From Allobosea sp. Leaf344 (GTDB lineage: Bacteria > Pseudomonadota > Alphaproteobacteria > Rhizobiales > Beijerinckiaceae), in assembly GCF_001426225.1 (NCBI RefSeq), contig NZ_LMRT01000013.1:392240-456239 (forward strand): a stretch of DNA of 64,000 nt, read 5' to 3'. A model generated the notes under the pieces. That model was not told the origin of the DNA, did no database searches, and saw only the letters and a program-made list of their open reading frames with translations. The position numbers and the translations under genes were made by a program. Shown one piece after another: positions 1 through 12,992 of this stretch. The stretch's first letter is position 1. The number at the start of each line of letters is the position of its first letter.

Positions 1-94
1 CGCCGGAGGCGACCTCTCCCGCATCACGGCCTCGTGTCGAGCGCACGCGGGTTGCCGGCAGCGCTATCTCAGCCTCGGCCAGCCTAGGCTCATC

Positions 95-174
95 GTCCTT
101 GCGAGCGCAGCGAAGCAACCCAGTGTCGTAGAGTGCTACGTCCCCCTGGATTGCTTCGCTACGCTCGCAAGGAC
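95..174. repeat. REP-like long inverted repeat, copy 1
   Basis: The left arm starts GTCCTTGCGAGCGCAGCGAA and the right arm ends CTACGCTCGCAAGGAC. They form an imperfect hairpin of roughly 25 bp per arm around a variable centre. Dispersed intergenic palindromes built on GCGAAGCAA...TTGCTTCGC are common in Rhizobiales genomes, so this is probably a copy of such a family. The family assignment is from memory. Confidence 0.7.
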
Positions 175-304
175 GGCATCGCGCTTCACGGCCGGCCATC
201 GCGGATCCGCCGCCGAGGCGACCTCTCCCGCACCACGGCCTGGTGTCGAGCGCACGCGGCGTCGCCATCAGCGCTATCTCAGCCTCGGCCAGCCTAGTCT
301 CATC

Positions 305-381
305 GTCCTTGCGAGCGTAGCGAAGCAACCCAGTGTCGTAGCGCCCGCGGCTCTGGATTGCTTCGCTTCGCTCGCAAGGAC
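305..381. repeat. REP-like long inverted repeat, copy 2
   Basis: It has the same arms as copy 1, but the centre is different and shorter (around GTCGTAGCGCCCGCGGCTC). The right arm reads CTTCGCTCGCAAGGAC. The centre is shared with copy 3, so copies 2 and 3 are the most recent duplicates. Confidence 0.7.
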
Positions 382-510
382 GGCATGCGCTTCACCGCCG
401 GCCATCGCGGATCCGCCGCCGAGGCGACCTCTCCCGCACCACGGCCTCGTGTCGAGCGCACGCGGCGTCGCCGTCAGCGCTATCTCAGCCTCGGCCAGCG
501 TAGCCTCATC

Positions 511-587
511 GTCCTTGCGAGCGTAGCGAAGCAACCCAGTGTCGTAGCGCCCGCGGCTCTGGATTGCTTCGCTACGCTCGCAAGGAC
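511..587. repeat. REP-like long inverted repeat, copy 3
   Basis: This is the third copy, with the same centre as copy 2 and right arm CTACGCTCGCAAGGAC. It lies about 120 bp upstream of the ArsR/methyltransferase gene, outside the operator-like palindrome at 667-682. Confidence 0.7.
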
Positions 588-666
588 GGCAGCGCGCTTC
601 ACCGCCGGCCATCGCGCCGAGGCGACCGCGCCGCGCGAAACAGCTTGCGCCGGTCCTGCTTTTCAC

Positions 667-682
667 ATAAAGATATCTTTAT
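667..682. promoter_or_regulatory. Perfect 16 bp palindrome, candidate SahR-type operator
   Basis: ATAAAGATATCTTTAT is a perfect palindrome in an AT-rich island, 26 bp before the ArsR-family/metF/metH gene block. ArsR-family SahR regulators of the S-adenosylmethionine cycle bind AT-rich palindromes of this kind upstream of methionine genes. The resemblance is from memory and not from an alignment. Its place beside an ArsR-type gene linked to metF and metH suggests autoregulation. Confidence 0.6.
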
Positions 683-708
683 ATCTTTTTCAGTGAGCGG
701 GTGGCGAT

Positions 709-1722
709 TTGCGTCAGGGCGTGCGGGTGAATGCGGAGGTGCTGCTGGCCGGGCTTCGTGCGGCCGGCGAGGAGACGCGCCTGCGGATTCTCGCGCTGCT
801 GGCGGAAGGCGAGCTCTCGGTCTCCGATCTCACCGATATTCTCGGTCAGTCCCAGCCGCGGATCTCGCGGCATCTGAAGCTCCTGGCCGAGGCCGGGCTG
901 GTGCGGCGCTCGCGGGAAGGGGCCTGGGCCTTTTTCCGGCTCGACGAGACCGGGCCGGGCGGCGCCATGGCGGCCGCGCTGGCGGGCTGGCTCGATCCCG
1001 CCGATCCCGTGCTGGCGGCCGATCGGGAGCGGCTCGCCGCGGTGCGCTCGGCCCGGGCCGAGGTGGCGCAGAGCTATTTCGCCTCCGTCGCGCGCGACTG
1101 GGACCGGCTGCGCTCGCTGCATGTGCCGGATGAGGCGGTCGAGGCCGCCGTCGCGGCGGCGGTGGGCGGCGGCAGGCGGCGCGCGGTGCTCGACCTCGGC
1201 ACCGGGACCGGGCGGATGCTGCAGAAGATTGCGCCGCAATTCGAGCGGGCGGTCGGCGTCGACGCCAATCATGCGATGCTCGCCGTGGCGCGCGCCAATC
1301 TCGAAAAGGCGGGGCTGTCGCGGGTCGAGCTGCGCCAGGGCGACATCTACGCGCTGCCTTTCGCCCGCGGCTCCTTCGACCTGGTGATCATCCACCAGGT
1401 TCTGCATTTCCTCGACGATCCGGCGCGTGCGGTGCGCGAGGCGGCGGCGATGCTGGCGCCGGGCGGCACCTTGATCGTCGTGGATTTCGCGCCGCACGAC
1501 ATGGAATTCCTGCGGACCGAACATGCGCATCGTCGCCTCGGCTTCGCCAAGGGGCAGATCGCGGGCTGGTTCGCCGAAGCCGGTCTCGACGGCGACCTCG
1601 CCGAGGAGATCAAAGCGGGCGGCGGTGCCGCGGCCCAGCTCACCGTGATGCTGTGGCGCGGACAGGATCGGCGCGAGCCGGCCGAGCCCGCGCTGCGCCA
1701 GACCAAGCTCGAGGTAGCCTGA
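709..1722 (+). CDS. ArsR-family regulator fused to SAM-dependent methyltransferase
   Basis: The 337-residue protein has an ArsR-type winged helix-turn-helix (about residues 10-85, with SVSDLTDILGQSQPRISRHL as the recognition region). A class I methyltransferase domain follows (about 140-290), with motif I as VLDLGTGTGRM near residue 160. This fusion often precedes metF/metH in alphaproteobacteria. The likely role is repression of methionine/SAM-cycle genes in response to SAM or S-adenosylhomocysteine; whether the methyltransferase half is active cannot be judged. The TTG start at 709 is chosen because GGGTGG lies about 5 nt upstream. A GTG at 721 is the alternative. Its stop overlaps the metF start by one base (TGATG), implying co-transcription. 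Confidence 0.85.
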   Translation: MRQGVRVNAEVLLAGLRAAGEETRLRILALLAEGELSVSDLTDILGQSQPRISRHLKLLAEAGLVRRSREGAWAFFRLDETGPGGAMAAALAGWLDPADPVLAADRERLAAVRSARAEVAQSYFASVARDWDRLRSLHVPDEAVEAAVAAAVGGGRRRAVLDLGTGTGRMLQKIAPQFERAVGVDANHAMLAVARANLEKAGLSRVELRQGDIYALPFARGSFDLVIIHQVLHFLDDPARAVREAAAMLAPGGTLIVVDFAPHDMEFLRTEHAHRRLGFAKGQIAGWFAEAGLDGDLAEEIKAGGGAAAQLTVMLWRGQDRREPAEPALRQTKLEVA

Positions 1723-2633
1723 TGAACGCTTTCCGCCCCAGCCGCCACGGCTCCCGCAGCCCCAATGTCTCCTTCGAGTTCTTCCCGCCGAAGACGGCCG
1801 AGATGGAGACCGCGCTGTGGGAGAGCGTGCGCCGGCTCGAGCCGCTGGGCCCGGCCTTCGTCTCCGTCACCTATGGCGCGGGCGGCTCCACCCGCGAGCG
1901 GACCCATGCCACGGTGAAGCGGATGGTGGAGGAAACCGCGCTGAAGCCGGCGGCGCATCTCACCTGCGTCTCCGCCAGCTGCGACGAGGTCGACGAGGTC
2001 ATCAGGGGCTATTGGTCGGCGGGCGTGCGCCATATCGTGGCGCTGCGCGGCGATCCGGCGGGCGGGCTCGGCACGCTCTACGAGCCGCATCCACAGGGCT
2101 ATCACCAGACGTCGGATCTCGTCGCCGGCATCCGCCGCGTCGGCGATTTCGAGGTGACGGTCTCCGCCTATCCCGAGAAACATCCGGAAGCCGCCTCGCT
2201 CGACGCCGATATCGACGCGCTGCAGAAGAAGGTCGATGCCGGGGCGACCCGGGCGATCACCCAGTTCTTCTTCGATAACGACGTGTATTTCCGCTATCTC
2301 GACAAGGTAAGGGCGCGCGGCATCGACATCCCGATCCTGCCCGGCATCGTGCCCGTCCAGAATTTCAAACAGACGGCGAATTTCGCCCGCAAGACCGGCG
2401 CCAGCGTGCCGGACTGGCTGGCGGAGCGTTTCGACGGGCTGGAGGAGGATGCGGCGACGCGCCGGCTGGTCGCGGCGGCGGTCTGCGCCGAGCAGGTGCT
2501 GGACCTGATCGACCGCGGCGTCACCGATCTTCACTTCTACACCATGAACAAGGCCGATCTGGTCTATGCCATCTGCCATCTGGTCGGGCTGAAGCCCGAG
2601 AAGCCGGCGGCGCAGGCGGCCGTGGCGGCGTGA
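1722..2633 (+). CDS. metF: 5,10-methylenetetrahydrofolate reductase
   Basis: The 303-residue protein matches the MetF family. It has N-terminal SFEFFPPK, then [16 protein letters not shown], the folate/FAD-binding segment around ALRGDPAGG, and C-terminal [11 protein letters not shown]. It is a single-domain TIM barrel of normal bacterial length. It reduces 5,10-methylene-THF to 5-methyl-THF, the methyl donor for MetH, which is encoded next. Translation is probably coupled to the upstream regulator gene because the two overlap by one base. The 157 bp between metF and metH shows no riboswitch I can recognise. Confidence 0.96.
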   Translation: MNAFRPSRHGSRSPNVSFEFFPPKTAEMETALWESVRRLEPLGPAFVSVTYGAGGSTRERTHATVKRMVEETALKPAAHLTCVSASCDEVDEVIRGYWSAGVRHIVALRGDPAGGLGTLYEPHPQGYHQTSDLVAGIRRVGDFEVTVSAYPEKHPEAASLDADIDALQKKVDAGATRAITQFFFDNDVYFRYLDKVRARGIDIPILPGIVPVQNFKQTANFARKTGASVPDWLAERFDGLEEDAATRRLVAAAVCAEQVLDLIDRGVTDLHFYTMNKADLVYAICHLVGLKPEKPAAQAAVAA

Positions 2634-2790
2634 CATTCGACTTGGCCCCCATCCCCGGAGGCGTCGCCGACGCGGCCCAGGGGTGGTCCTGATGCATCCG
2701 GAGGCAGCTGAAACATCCGTCGAGCCGGTCGCCGCGCGACCTCCTCGGGATGATGGCCGACCCAGAGACCGATCCGGCGGCGACGAAAGC

Positions 2791-6549
<3,759 letters not shown>

Positions 6550-6603
6550 GCGTCTTTCGCGACGCTTGAGCTCGCTGCGATCGGGCCATGACCGGCCCGC
6601 GGC

Positions 6604-6630
6604 GGGGCGGCGCGACCGGCGCCCCGTTTC
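6604..6630 (+). terminator. Possible terminator after metH
   Basis: GGGGCG (from 6604) can pair with CGCCCC (ending about 6625), followed by a short T-containing tract (GTTTCT). A second GC-rich hairpin, CGGGCC/GGCCCG, lies just before it at 6582-6599. The U tract is weak, so this is tentative. Confidence 0.4.
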
Positions 6631-6715
6631 TACACGTGTCGGCTGTTGAATTCGCGGGCCGGCTGCGCTAGTCCGGGCCGGCCGGGACGGGCCGGCAGCA
6701 GCAGCCGGAGCCGAC

Positions 6716-7021
6716 ATGGCCGACGAGGATGACGATTACGTCTATGACGAGGTCACCGGCGAATGGCGCCCCGCTTCCGAGATGAAGGCGGCGGCGACGG
6801 CGGCGCAGGCGGAGGTCCGCGACGCCTCCGGCAATCGTCTTTCCGATGGCGATTCCGTCGTGCTGATCAAGGATCTGAAGGTCAAGGGCGCCGGCCAGAC
6901 GCTGAAGCAGGGCACGGTGATCCGGTCGATCCGGCTGACGGACGATCCCGAGGAGATCGACTGCCGCCACGAGACGATCAGAGGTCTGGTCCTGCGCACC
7001 GAATTCGTGCGCAAGCGCTGA
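6716..7021 (+). CDS. PhnA/YjdM C-terminal domain protein, no zinc ribbon
   Basis: This 101-residue protein contains the PhnA C-terminal domain (residues about 35-101: GDSVVLIKDLKVKG, TVIRSIRL, IDCRHETIRG, LRTEFVRK). YjdM/PhnA proteins usually begin with a Cys4 zinc ribbon. Here the N-terminus is acidic (ADEDDDYVYDEVTGEW) and has no Cys pairs. Despite the old name, this family is not known to cleave phosphonates, and its role is unclear. The ATG at 6716 lies after a purine-rich GCCGGAG. Four bases separate it from the following acetyltransferase gene, so they probably share a transcript. Confidence 0.85.
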   Translation: MADEDDDYVYDEVTGEWRPASEMKAAATAAQAEVRDASGNRLSDGDSVVLIKDLKVKGAGQTLKQGTVIRSIRLTDDPEEIDCRHETIRGLVLRTEFVRKR

Positions 7022-7025
7022 GCCG

Positions 7026-7457
7026 ATGACCGGCCGCTTCAGCCTTCGCCGTGCCGTTGCGGCCGACCAGCCGCGGATCACCTCCATCCGCATGGCGGTG
7101 ACCGAGAATGTCCTGTCCGATCCCGCCAAGGTCACGCAGGAGGAGGTGGCCTGGTATCGCGACGAGGCGATCTTCCTGGTCGCGGAGCGCGAGGGCGAGG
7201 TGGTCGGCTTCGCCTGCGCCAATCACCAGACGGCGCTGATCTGGGCGCTGTTCATCGATCCGGGCTGCGAGGGGCAGGGCATCGGGCGGGCGCTGCTCGA
7301 TGCCGCGCTGGCCGGGCTGAAGGATGCCGGCCACCGCCAGGCCTGGCTGACCACCGGGGCGGGTACCCGGGCGGAGCGCTTCTATCGCCGGCATGGCTGG
7401 CGCGATAGGGGCCGCGAGCTCGGCGGGCAGATCGTCTTCGTCAAGCCGCTCGACTGA
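7026..7457 (+). CDS. GNAT family N-acetyltransferase
   Basis: This 143-residue single GNAT domain has the acetyl-CoA pyrophosphate-binding motif in GCEGQGIGRALLDAAL (about residues 80-95). A following helix region contains AGTRAERFYRRHGW, typical of small-molecule GNAT enzymes. The substrate cannot be inferred. The gene follows the PhnA-like gene by 4 nt. It ends 134 bp before the next gene, and that gap shows no hairpin or other feature I can support. Confidence 0.88.
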   Translation: MTGRFSLRRAVAADQPRITSIRMAVTENVLSDPAKVTQEEVAWYRDEAIFLVAEREGEVVGFACANHQTALIWALFIDPGCEGQGIGRALLDAALAGLKDAGHRQAWLTTGAGTRAERFYRRHGWRDRGRELGGQIVFVKPLD

Positions 7458-7591
7458 CGCCGGCTCGTCGGCCGATTGCCGATCCGCCAAGTCGGTCCTG
7501 CACGGCCGCAATGGGATGGCCATTGAAGCCGCTCCCGCGCTGCAACATCTAGGCAGCACCAAGGGGCGCGGATTCAGGAGAAGTCTCGACC

Positions 7592-8161
7592 ATGACCAAG
7601 ATCGCCATCGTCTATCATTCCGGCTACGGCCACACCGCCAAAGTCGCCGAACATGTCCAGAAGGGCGCCGCCCATGCCGGCGCAAAGGTCGATCTCATCG
7701 CGATCGACGCCGAAGGCAATCTGCCCGAGAGCGCCTGGGCGACGCTGAAGGCTGCCGACGGCATCATCTTCGGCTCGCCGACCTATATGGGCATGGTGTC
7801 CTGGCAGTTCAAAAAATTCGCCGACGCGTCCAGCAAGCCCTGGTACACCATGGATTGGAAGGGCAAGATCGCGGCGGGCTTCACCAATTCGGCCACGCTG
7901 AACGGCGACAAGGGCTCGACCATCGCCTATCTCGCTCTGCTCGCGGCCCAGCACAAGATGCTGTGGACCGGCACCGACATGCACCCGTCCAACAACAAGG
8001 CCGCCACCCGTGACAGCCTGAACAATCTCGGCGGCTATCAGGGCCTGCTGGTGGTCTCGCCGTCCGATGCCAGCGTCGACGAGATGATCCCCGGCGATCT
8101 CAAGACCGCGGAGGCCTTCGGCGCCAATGTGGCGGAGATCGTCAAGAGCGTGAAGCGCTGA
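7592..8161 (+). CDS. Flavodoxin/NADPH-dependent FMN reductase family (WrbA-like)
   Basis: The 189-residue flavodoxin-fold protein binds FMN phosphate through the N-terminal loop YHSGYGHTAKVAEHV (residues 8-22). FGSPTYMGMVSWQFKKF (about 61-77) is typical of the WrbA/NAD(P)H:quinone oxidoreductase group. It probably makes two-electron reductions of quinones or similar acceptors in the cytoplasm. It is monocistronic, with GGAG shortly before the ATG and a strong hairpin after the stop. WrbA proper is about 198 residues, so I leave the symbol blank. Confidence 0.85.
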   Translation: MTKIAIVYHSGYGHTAKVAEHVQKGAAHAGAKVDLIAIDAEGNLPESAWATLKAADGIIFGSPTYMGMVSWQFKKFADASSKPWYTMDWKGKIAAGFTNSATLNGDKGSTIAYLALLAAQHKMLWTGTDMHPSNNKAATRDSLNNLGGYQGLLVVSPSDASVDEMIPGDLKTAEAFGANVAEIVKSVKR

Positions 8162-8167
8162 CGCCGT

Positions 8168-8195
8168 ACGGGCCGCGCCTTCGGGTGCGGCCCGT
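8168..8195. terminator. UUCG-loop hairpin between convergent genes
   Basis: ACGGGCCGCGCC and GGTGCGGCCCGT pair over 12 bp (one G-U) around a TTCG tetraloop, exactly in the gap between the convergent WrbA-like and GGDEF genes. Its last base is the first base of the GGDEF stop codon. No U tract follows on either strand. It may act as a stabilising 3' hairpin for both transcripts or as an imperfect bidirectional terminator. Confidence 0.55.
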
Positions 8196-9130
8196 CAGGC
8201 CGGGATCGGCCGGCCGATCTGGCCCGGGCGCGGGGCGATCAGCCCGTCGAAGATGCGCACCCGGTTGCGGCCCGCGGCCCGCGCCACATAGAGCGCCGAA
8301 TCCGCCTGGGCGAACAGTTTTTGCGGATCGGCCCGGTGGGCCGGTCCGAGCAGGGCGGCGCCCATCGAGATCCCGATCTCGATGGCGGAGCCGCGATGCG
8401 GGATCGGGCGCGCGAGCAGCCGATGCGCCCCTTCCAGCGCCGCGAGCAGCGGCTCCGGGCCGCCCGGCAGCCGCAGCAGCAGCATGAATTCATCGTCGCC
8501 GATGCGGGCGAGGCCGAGCGCGTCCGGGAATAGCCGCGCCAGCCGCGCCGAGAGGCAGTTCAGGCACTCGTCTCCCGCCGCGCGGCCATGGCGCTCGTTG
8601 ATGGCGGCGAGGCGGTCGATATCCAGCACCACCAGAGCGAAGCGTTCGCCGCTGCCGGCGCTGCGGCCGATCAGCTCGCGCACCGTCGCTTCGAGGCTGC
8701 GGCGGCGATCCGCCAGGCGCGTCTGAGGCTGGGCGGAGACCAGCCCGGGCAGGGTCTGCCACAGGCCCTTCTCCGCGGTGACGTCCTGTTTCGAGCCGAA
8801 GATCCGCGTGGCCCGGCCCTGTTCATGCTGCACGCCGACGATCAGCCGCATCCAGCGCGCCGCGCCATCGGCGCTCCTGATCCGGCAATCCAGCAGGAAG
8901 CCCTGGCCCGTCGTGATCGCGCGTGTCCGCAGCGCCTGCATCTCGCGCCGCGAGCGCTCCTCGTAATGATCGAGGGTCACGGCGCGCGACAGGGTGGAGC
9001 CGCGGCGGAAGCCGAACAGGTCGTAGACGCCGTCGGTCCAGGTCAGGGCGTCGCCATCCAGCCGGCATTCCCAGGCGCCGAGGACGCCGGGCGTCATGGC
9101 TTGGGCGAAGGCGCGCTGGGCCTGTTGCAT
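8195..9130 (-). CDS. PAS-GGDEF protein with degenerate GDDEF motif
   Basis: The 311-residue soluble protein has an N-terminal PAS_3-like domain (about 10-130: WTDGVYDLFGF, and a C-terminal PAC-like IFGSKQDVTAEK). A GGDEF domain follows (about 150-300: VVLDIDRLAAINERHGRAAGD). The signature reads RIGDDEF, so the second Gly of GGDEF is Asp, and I see no RxxD inhibitory site before it. Diguanylate cyclase activity is therefore uncertain, and it could be a c-di-GMP or GTP-binding sensor. It has no membrane segment, so the input signal would be cytoplasmic. Confidence 0.85.
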   Translation of the reverse strand: MQQAQRAFAQAMTPGVLGAWECRLDGDALTWTDGVYDLFGFRRGSTLSRAVTLDHYEERSRREMQALRTRAITTGQGFLLDCRIRSADGAARWMRLIVGVQHEQGRATRIFGSKQDVTAEKGLWQTLPGLVSAQPQTRLADRRRSLEATVRELIGRSAGSGERFALVVLDIDRLAAINERHGRAAGDECLNCLSARLARLFPDALGLARIGDDEFMLLLRLPGGPEPLLAALEGAHRLLARPIPHRGSAIEIGISMGAALLGPAHRADPQKLFAQADSALYVARAAGRNRVRIFDGLIAPRPGQIGRPIPA

Positions 9131-9226
9131 GAGGATTAATCCTGAACTGTAGGTGGCAGCAGTGCAGCGTGCCCTTCAGTCATAGGATGTTCGAGTTAAG
9201 CGAGCGTTGTCGGCAGCCTGCGCGTT

Positions 9227-10455
<1,229 letters not shown>

Positions 10456-10459
<4 letters not shown>

Positions 10460-11226
10460 GCGGCGACCCCGGCGGTGGCGGGGGCCGGGGCGGGCTTGTC
10501 CAGAGCCGCGAGCGCGGCCCTGGCGTCGGCCGCCTCCTGACGCGTGTCGGAGAGCAGCCTTCCGTCGCGAAAGCGGATGACGCGGCGGGCATGGCGCGCG
10601 ACTTCCGCGTCATGGGTCACCAGCACGACGGTGACGCCATCGCGGTTCAACTCCTGGAACAGGCCGAGGATTTCCAGCGCCGTGCGGCTGTCGAGCGCCC
10701 CGGTCGGCTCGTCGGCCAGGAGCAGGCGCGGCGCGTTGACCAGCGCCCGGGCGATGGCGACGCGCTGCTGCTGCCCGCCCGAGAGCTGCACCGGCCGATG
10801 ATGGGCCCGCTCCGCCAGCCCGACCCTGGCGAGCGCCGCGAGCGCGCGCATCCGGCGCGTCCTGCCGTCGATCCCGGCATAGACCATGGGCAGAGCGACA
10901 TTGTCGCAGGCGTCGACGCGCGGCAGCAGGTTGAACTGCTGGAAGACGAAACCGAGCTTGCGGTTGCGGATCGCCGCCAGCCCGTCGCCGTCCAGCGTCT
11001 CGACCGCGACACCGTCGATCCGGCAATGCCCGCCGGTCGGCCGGTCGAGGCAGCCGATCAGGTTCATGAAGGTCGATTTGCCGGAGCCCGATGGCCCCAT
11101 CACCGCCACGAGCTCGCCCGGCTCGATGGCGAGCGAAACCCGGTCGAGCGCCGTGACCCGGCCGGAATCGAGATCATAGACCCGCGACAGATCCCGGGTC
11201 TCGATGACGGGGATCGCGGCCTCCAT
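10456..11226 (-). CDS. ABC transporter ATP-binding protein (MacB/LolD-like)
   Basis: The 256-residue ATPase has Walker A GPSGSGKST (about 44-52), the signature LSGGQQQRVAIARAL (about 149) and Walker B LLLADEPTGALD, all intact. The sequence is typical of the MacB/LolD subfamily that energises mechanotransmission rather than classical transport. It overlaps the adaptor gene by 1 nt upstream and the permease by 4 nt downstream, so the three are one operon. A 25-residue Ala/Pro-rich tail follows the ATPase core. Confidence 0.94.
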
Positions 11227-12881
11227 CAGAACAGCCTCGGCCCGCGCGCCGGTGGGCCGGCGGGCGCGGCGGCGACGGGGCGCGGGCCGCCGCCGATGAC
11301 GAGCTGCGCGCCCTCCTTGAGGTCGCCGCCCACGAGTTCGGTGAAGGCGCCGTCGGTCGGGCCGATGGTGACGGCGACCGGCCTGGGCTGGCCGGCGGCA
11401 TCGAGCACATAGACGCGGCCGGGCTGGCCGGCCTGGCCCTGGCGGCCCTCCTGCATCATCGCCTCGAACCGGCCGCGGCGCTCGGGATCGAGCACGGCGG
11501 CGATCTTGGCGATCATCTCGCCGCGGGCGGCGCGGAAGGCGGCGCGGCGCTCCTCCTCGGAGAGGCCGGCCATGGCGGCCCGTCCGCCGCCGCCACGCCG
11601 CTCCTCGAAGATCGCGGCGAGCGCCGTCTTCTGCTCCGGCGTCGGCTGCACTTCAAGCTCGATGCGCTCGCGCAGGGCGCCGCCGCCGCGATTGCCGCCG
11701 GCGGCGCGCGGAGCGTTCGGCAAGGCGACGGGGGCGGGGCCGACCGCGGTGCCGGCCGGGCGGAAGCGCAGCGCGGCATTGGGTACGCGCAGCACGTCGC
11801 GCCGGTCCTCGGTGACGACCTGGAGATTGGCGGTCATGCCCGGCAGCAGCGCCATGTCGCGGTTCTCGACACGGATGACGCCGGTATAGGTCACGACGTT
11901 CTGGATGGTCTGCGCCCCCAGCCGCACCAGCTCGACGCTGCCCTCGAAGCTGCGGCCGGGATAGGCGTTGACGCTGAAGCTCACCGGCTGGCCCGGCTTG
12001 AGGCGCCCGACATCGGCCTCGTCGACATTGGCGTAGATGTTGATCACCCGCAGATCCTGCGCGATCTGAAACAAGGTCGGCGTCGACAGCGAGGCCGCGA
12101 CCGTCTGGCCGAGATCGACCTGGCGCTGGACCACGACGCCGTCGACCGGGGAGCGGATATCGGTGCGCGACAGGTCGATCAGGATGTCCTTGAGCTTGGC
12201 GTCGCGCTGCGCGACCAGCGCCTCGCCCGACTGGATCTGCCCTTCCGCGAGCAGGACATCGGCGTCGAGCCCGTTCAGCTCTGCCCGCGCCGCCGCGATC
12301 TGCGCCTCGTTCGAGGCCAGGGTCGCGGTCAGCACGTCGACCTGGGTGCGCGCGGCATCGAGGCCCTGCTGGGCGCCGGCGCCGCGCGTGAACAGCTCGT
12401 TCTGCCGCTCGAAATTGCGCTTCGCGTCGGCGAGCTGCGCCGCGGTGCGGTCGCGCTGAGCCTCGAGATCCTTCACCGTGGAATTGGCGCGCAGCCGCGT
12501 GGAGCGGGCGCGGTCGAGCTGGGCGCGCTTGACCACGACATCGGCCTTCGCCTGGGCGAGATCGGCCTGGGCGGCGTCGCGGCGGGTCTTGATCTGGTCG
12601 CTGTTGAGCCTGGCCACGACCTGGCCGGCCGAAACCTGCGAATTATAGTCGGCGAGGATCTCGACGATCTGCCCCGAGAGCTGCGACCCCACCAGAACGG
12701 TGGTGACCGGGGTCAGCGTGCCGCTGGCCCTGACCGCCGCCGTGATCTGGCCACGGTCGATCGCGGCGAGCCGATAGGGCGAATCATTGGCGGCTCCGCC
12801 CGTCGGGCGCAGCGTCCAGTAGCCGGCGCCCAGGGCCACTGCCACCAGACAGGTTCCAATCAGCCATTTACGCAAGGTCAT
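11226..12881 (-). CDS. MacA/HlyD-type periplasmic adaptor with Spy/CpxP-like insert
   Basis: The 551-residue periplasmic adaptor has an N-terminal signal anchor (about 7-25), a lipoyl/barrel-sandwich half (VRASGTLTPVTTVLVGSQLSG), a long alpha-hairpin (about 95-210), the second lipoyl half (DIRSPVDGVVVQRQVDLGQTV) and beta-barrel/MP domains. Family members are usually 380-420 residues. About 115 extra residues (about 373-488, near 11418-11765) lie between LRVPNAALR and GRVYVLDAAG. They are helical, Arg/Ala/Gly-rich, and contain TPEQKTALAAIFEE and AAVLDPERRGRFEAMM, which resemble LTxxQ repeats of Spy/CpxP chaperones. It is the first gene of the exporter operon. Confidence 0.9.
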   Translation of the reverse strand: MTLRKWLIGTCLVAVALGAGYWTLRPTGGAANDSPYRLAAIDRGQITAAVRASGTLTPVTTVLVGSQLSGQIVEILADYNSQVSAGQVVARLNSDQIKTRRDAAQADLAQAKADVVVKRAQLDRARSTRLRANSTVKDLEAQRDRTAAQLADAKRNFERQNELFTRGAGAQQGLDAARTQVDVLTATLASNEAQIAAARAELNGLDADVLLAEGQIQSGEALVAQRDAKLKDILIDLSRTDIRSPVDGVVVQRQVDLGQTVAASLSTPTLFQIAQDLRVINIYANVDEADVGRLKPGQPVSFSVNAYPGRSFEGSVELVRLGAQTIQNVVTYTGVIRVENRDMALLPGMTANLQVVTEDRRDVLRVPNAALRFRPAGTAVGPAPVALPNAPRAAGGNRGGGALRERIELEVQPTPEQKTALAAIFEERRGGGGRAAMAGLSEEERRAAFRAARGEMIAKIAAVLDPERRGRFEAMMQEGRQGQAGQPGRVYVLDAAGQPRPVAVTIGPTDGAFTELVGGDLKEGAQLVIGGGPRPVAAAPAGPPARGPRLF

Positions 12882-12992
12882 GTCCTCGGCGGCAGGGTTT
12901 TCAGCAGCGATACCGGCCGAGATGAATTATGCCAGATCGCCGGCGGCGCCGCGAGTTAACTTCCTGCAATCTTTTGGAAAGCCTGCGGCCGA

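Larger units (their letters stand above)
6..618. repeat. Three tandem copies of a ~206 bp noncoding unit
   Basis: Three near-identical units start with GAGGCGACC at 6, 215 and 421, giving periods of 209 and 206 bp. A shortened fourth start lies at 619. Each unit carries the same order of blocks: a segment around TCGAGCGCACGCGG, a segment around GCTATCTCAGCCTCGGCCAG, then a long palindrome, then GGCCGGCCATCGCG. Units two and three differ from each other by only a few bases and unit one is more diverged. Short open frames cross the units on both strands, but they look like by-products of the repeat and match no family I know. I call 1-708 noncoding apart from the site at 667-682. Confidence 0.85.

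Noticed and set aside
1-708. CRISPR-like appearance of the three regular repeats
   Set aside because: The repeats are ~206 bp with no short repeat/unique spacer pattern and no cas genes nearby.
620-708. SAM-II riboswitch upstream of the ArsR/metF/metH unit
   Set aside because: None of the conserved pseudoknot segments is visible; the palindrome is better explained as a protein site.
2634-2790. Cobalamin riboswitch before metH
   Set aside because: The gap has no B12-box-like or GCCACT-type core and no adjacent receptor fold I could build.
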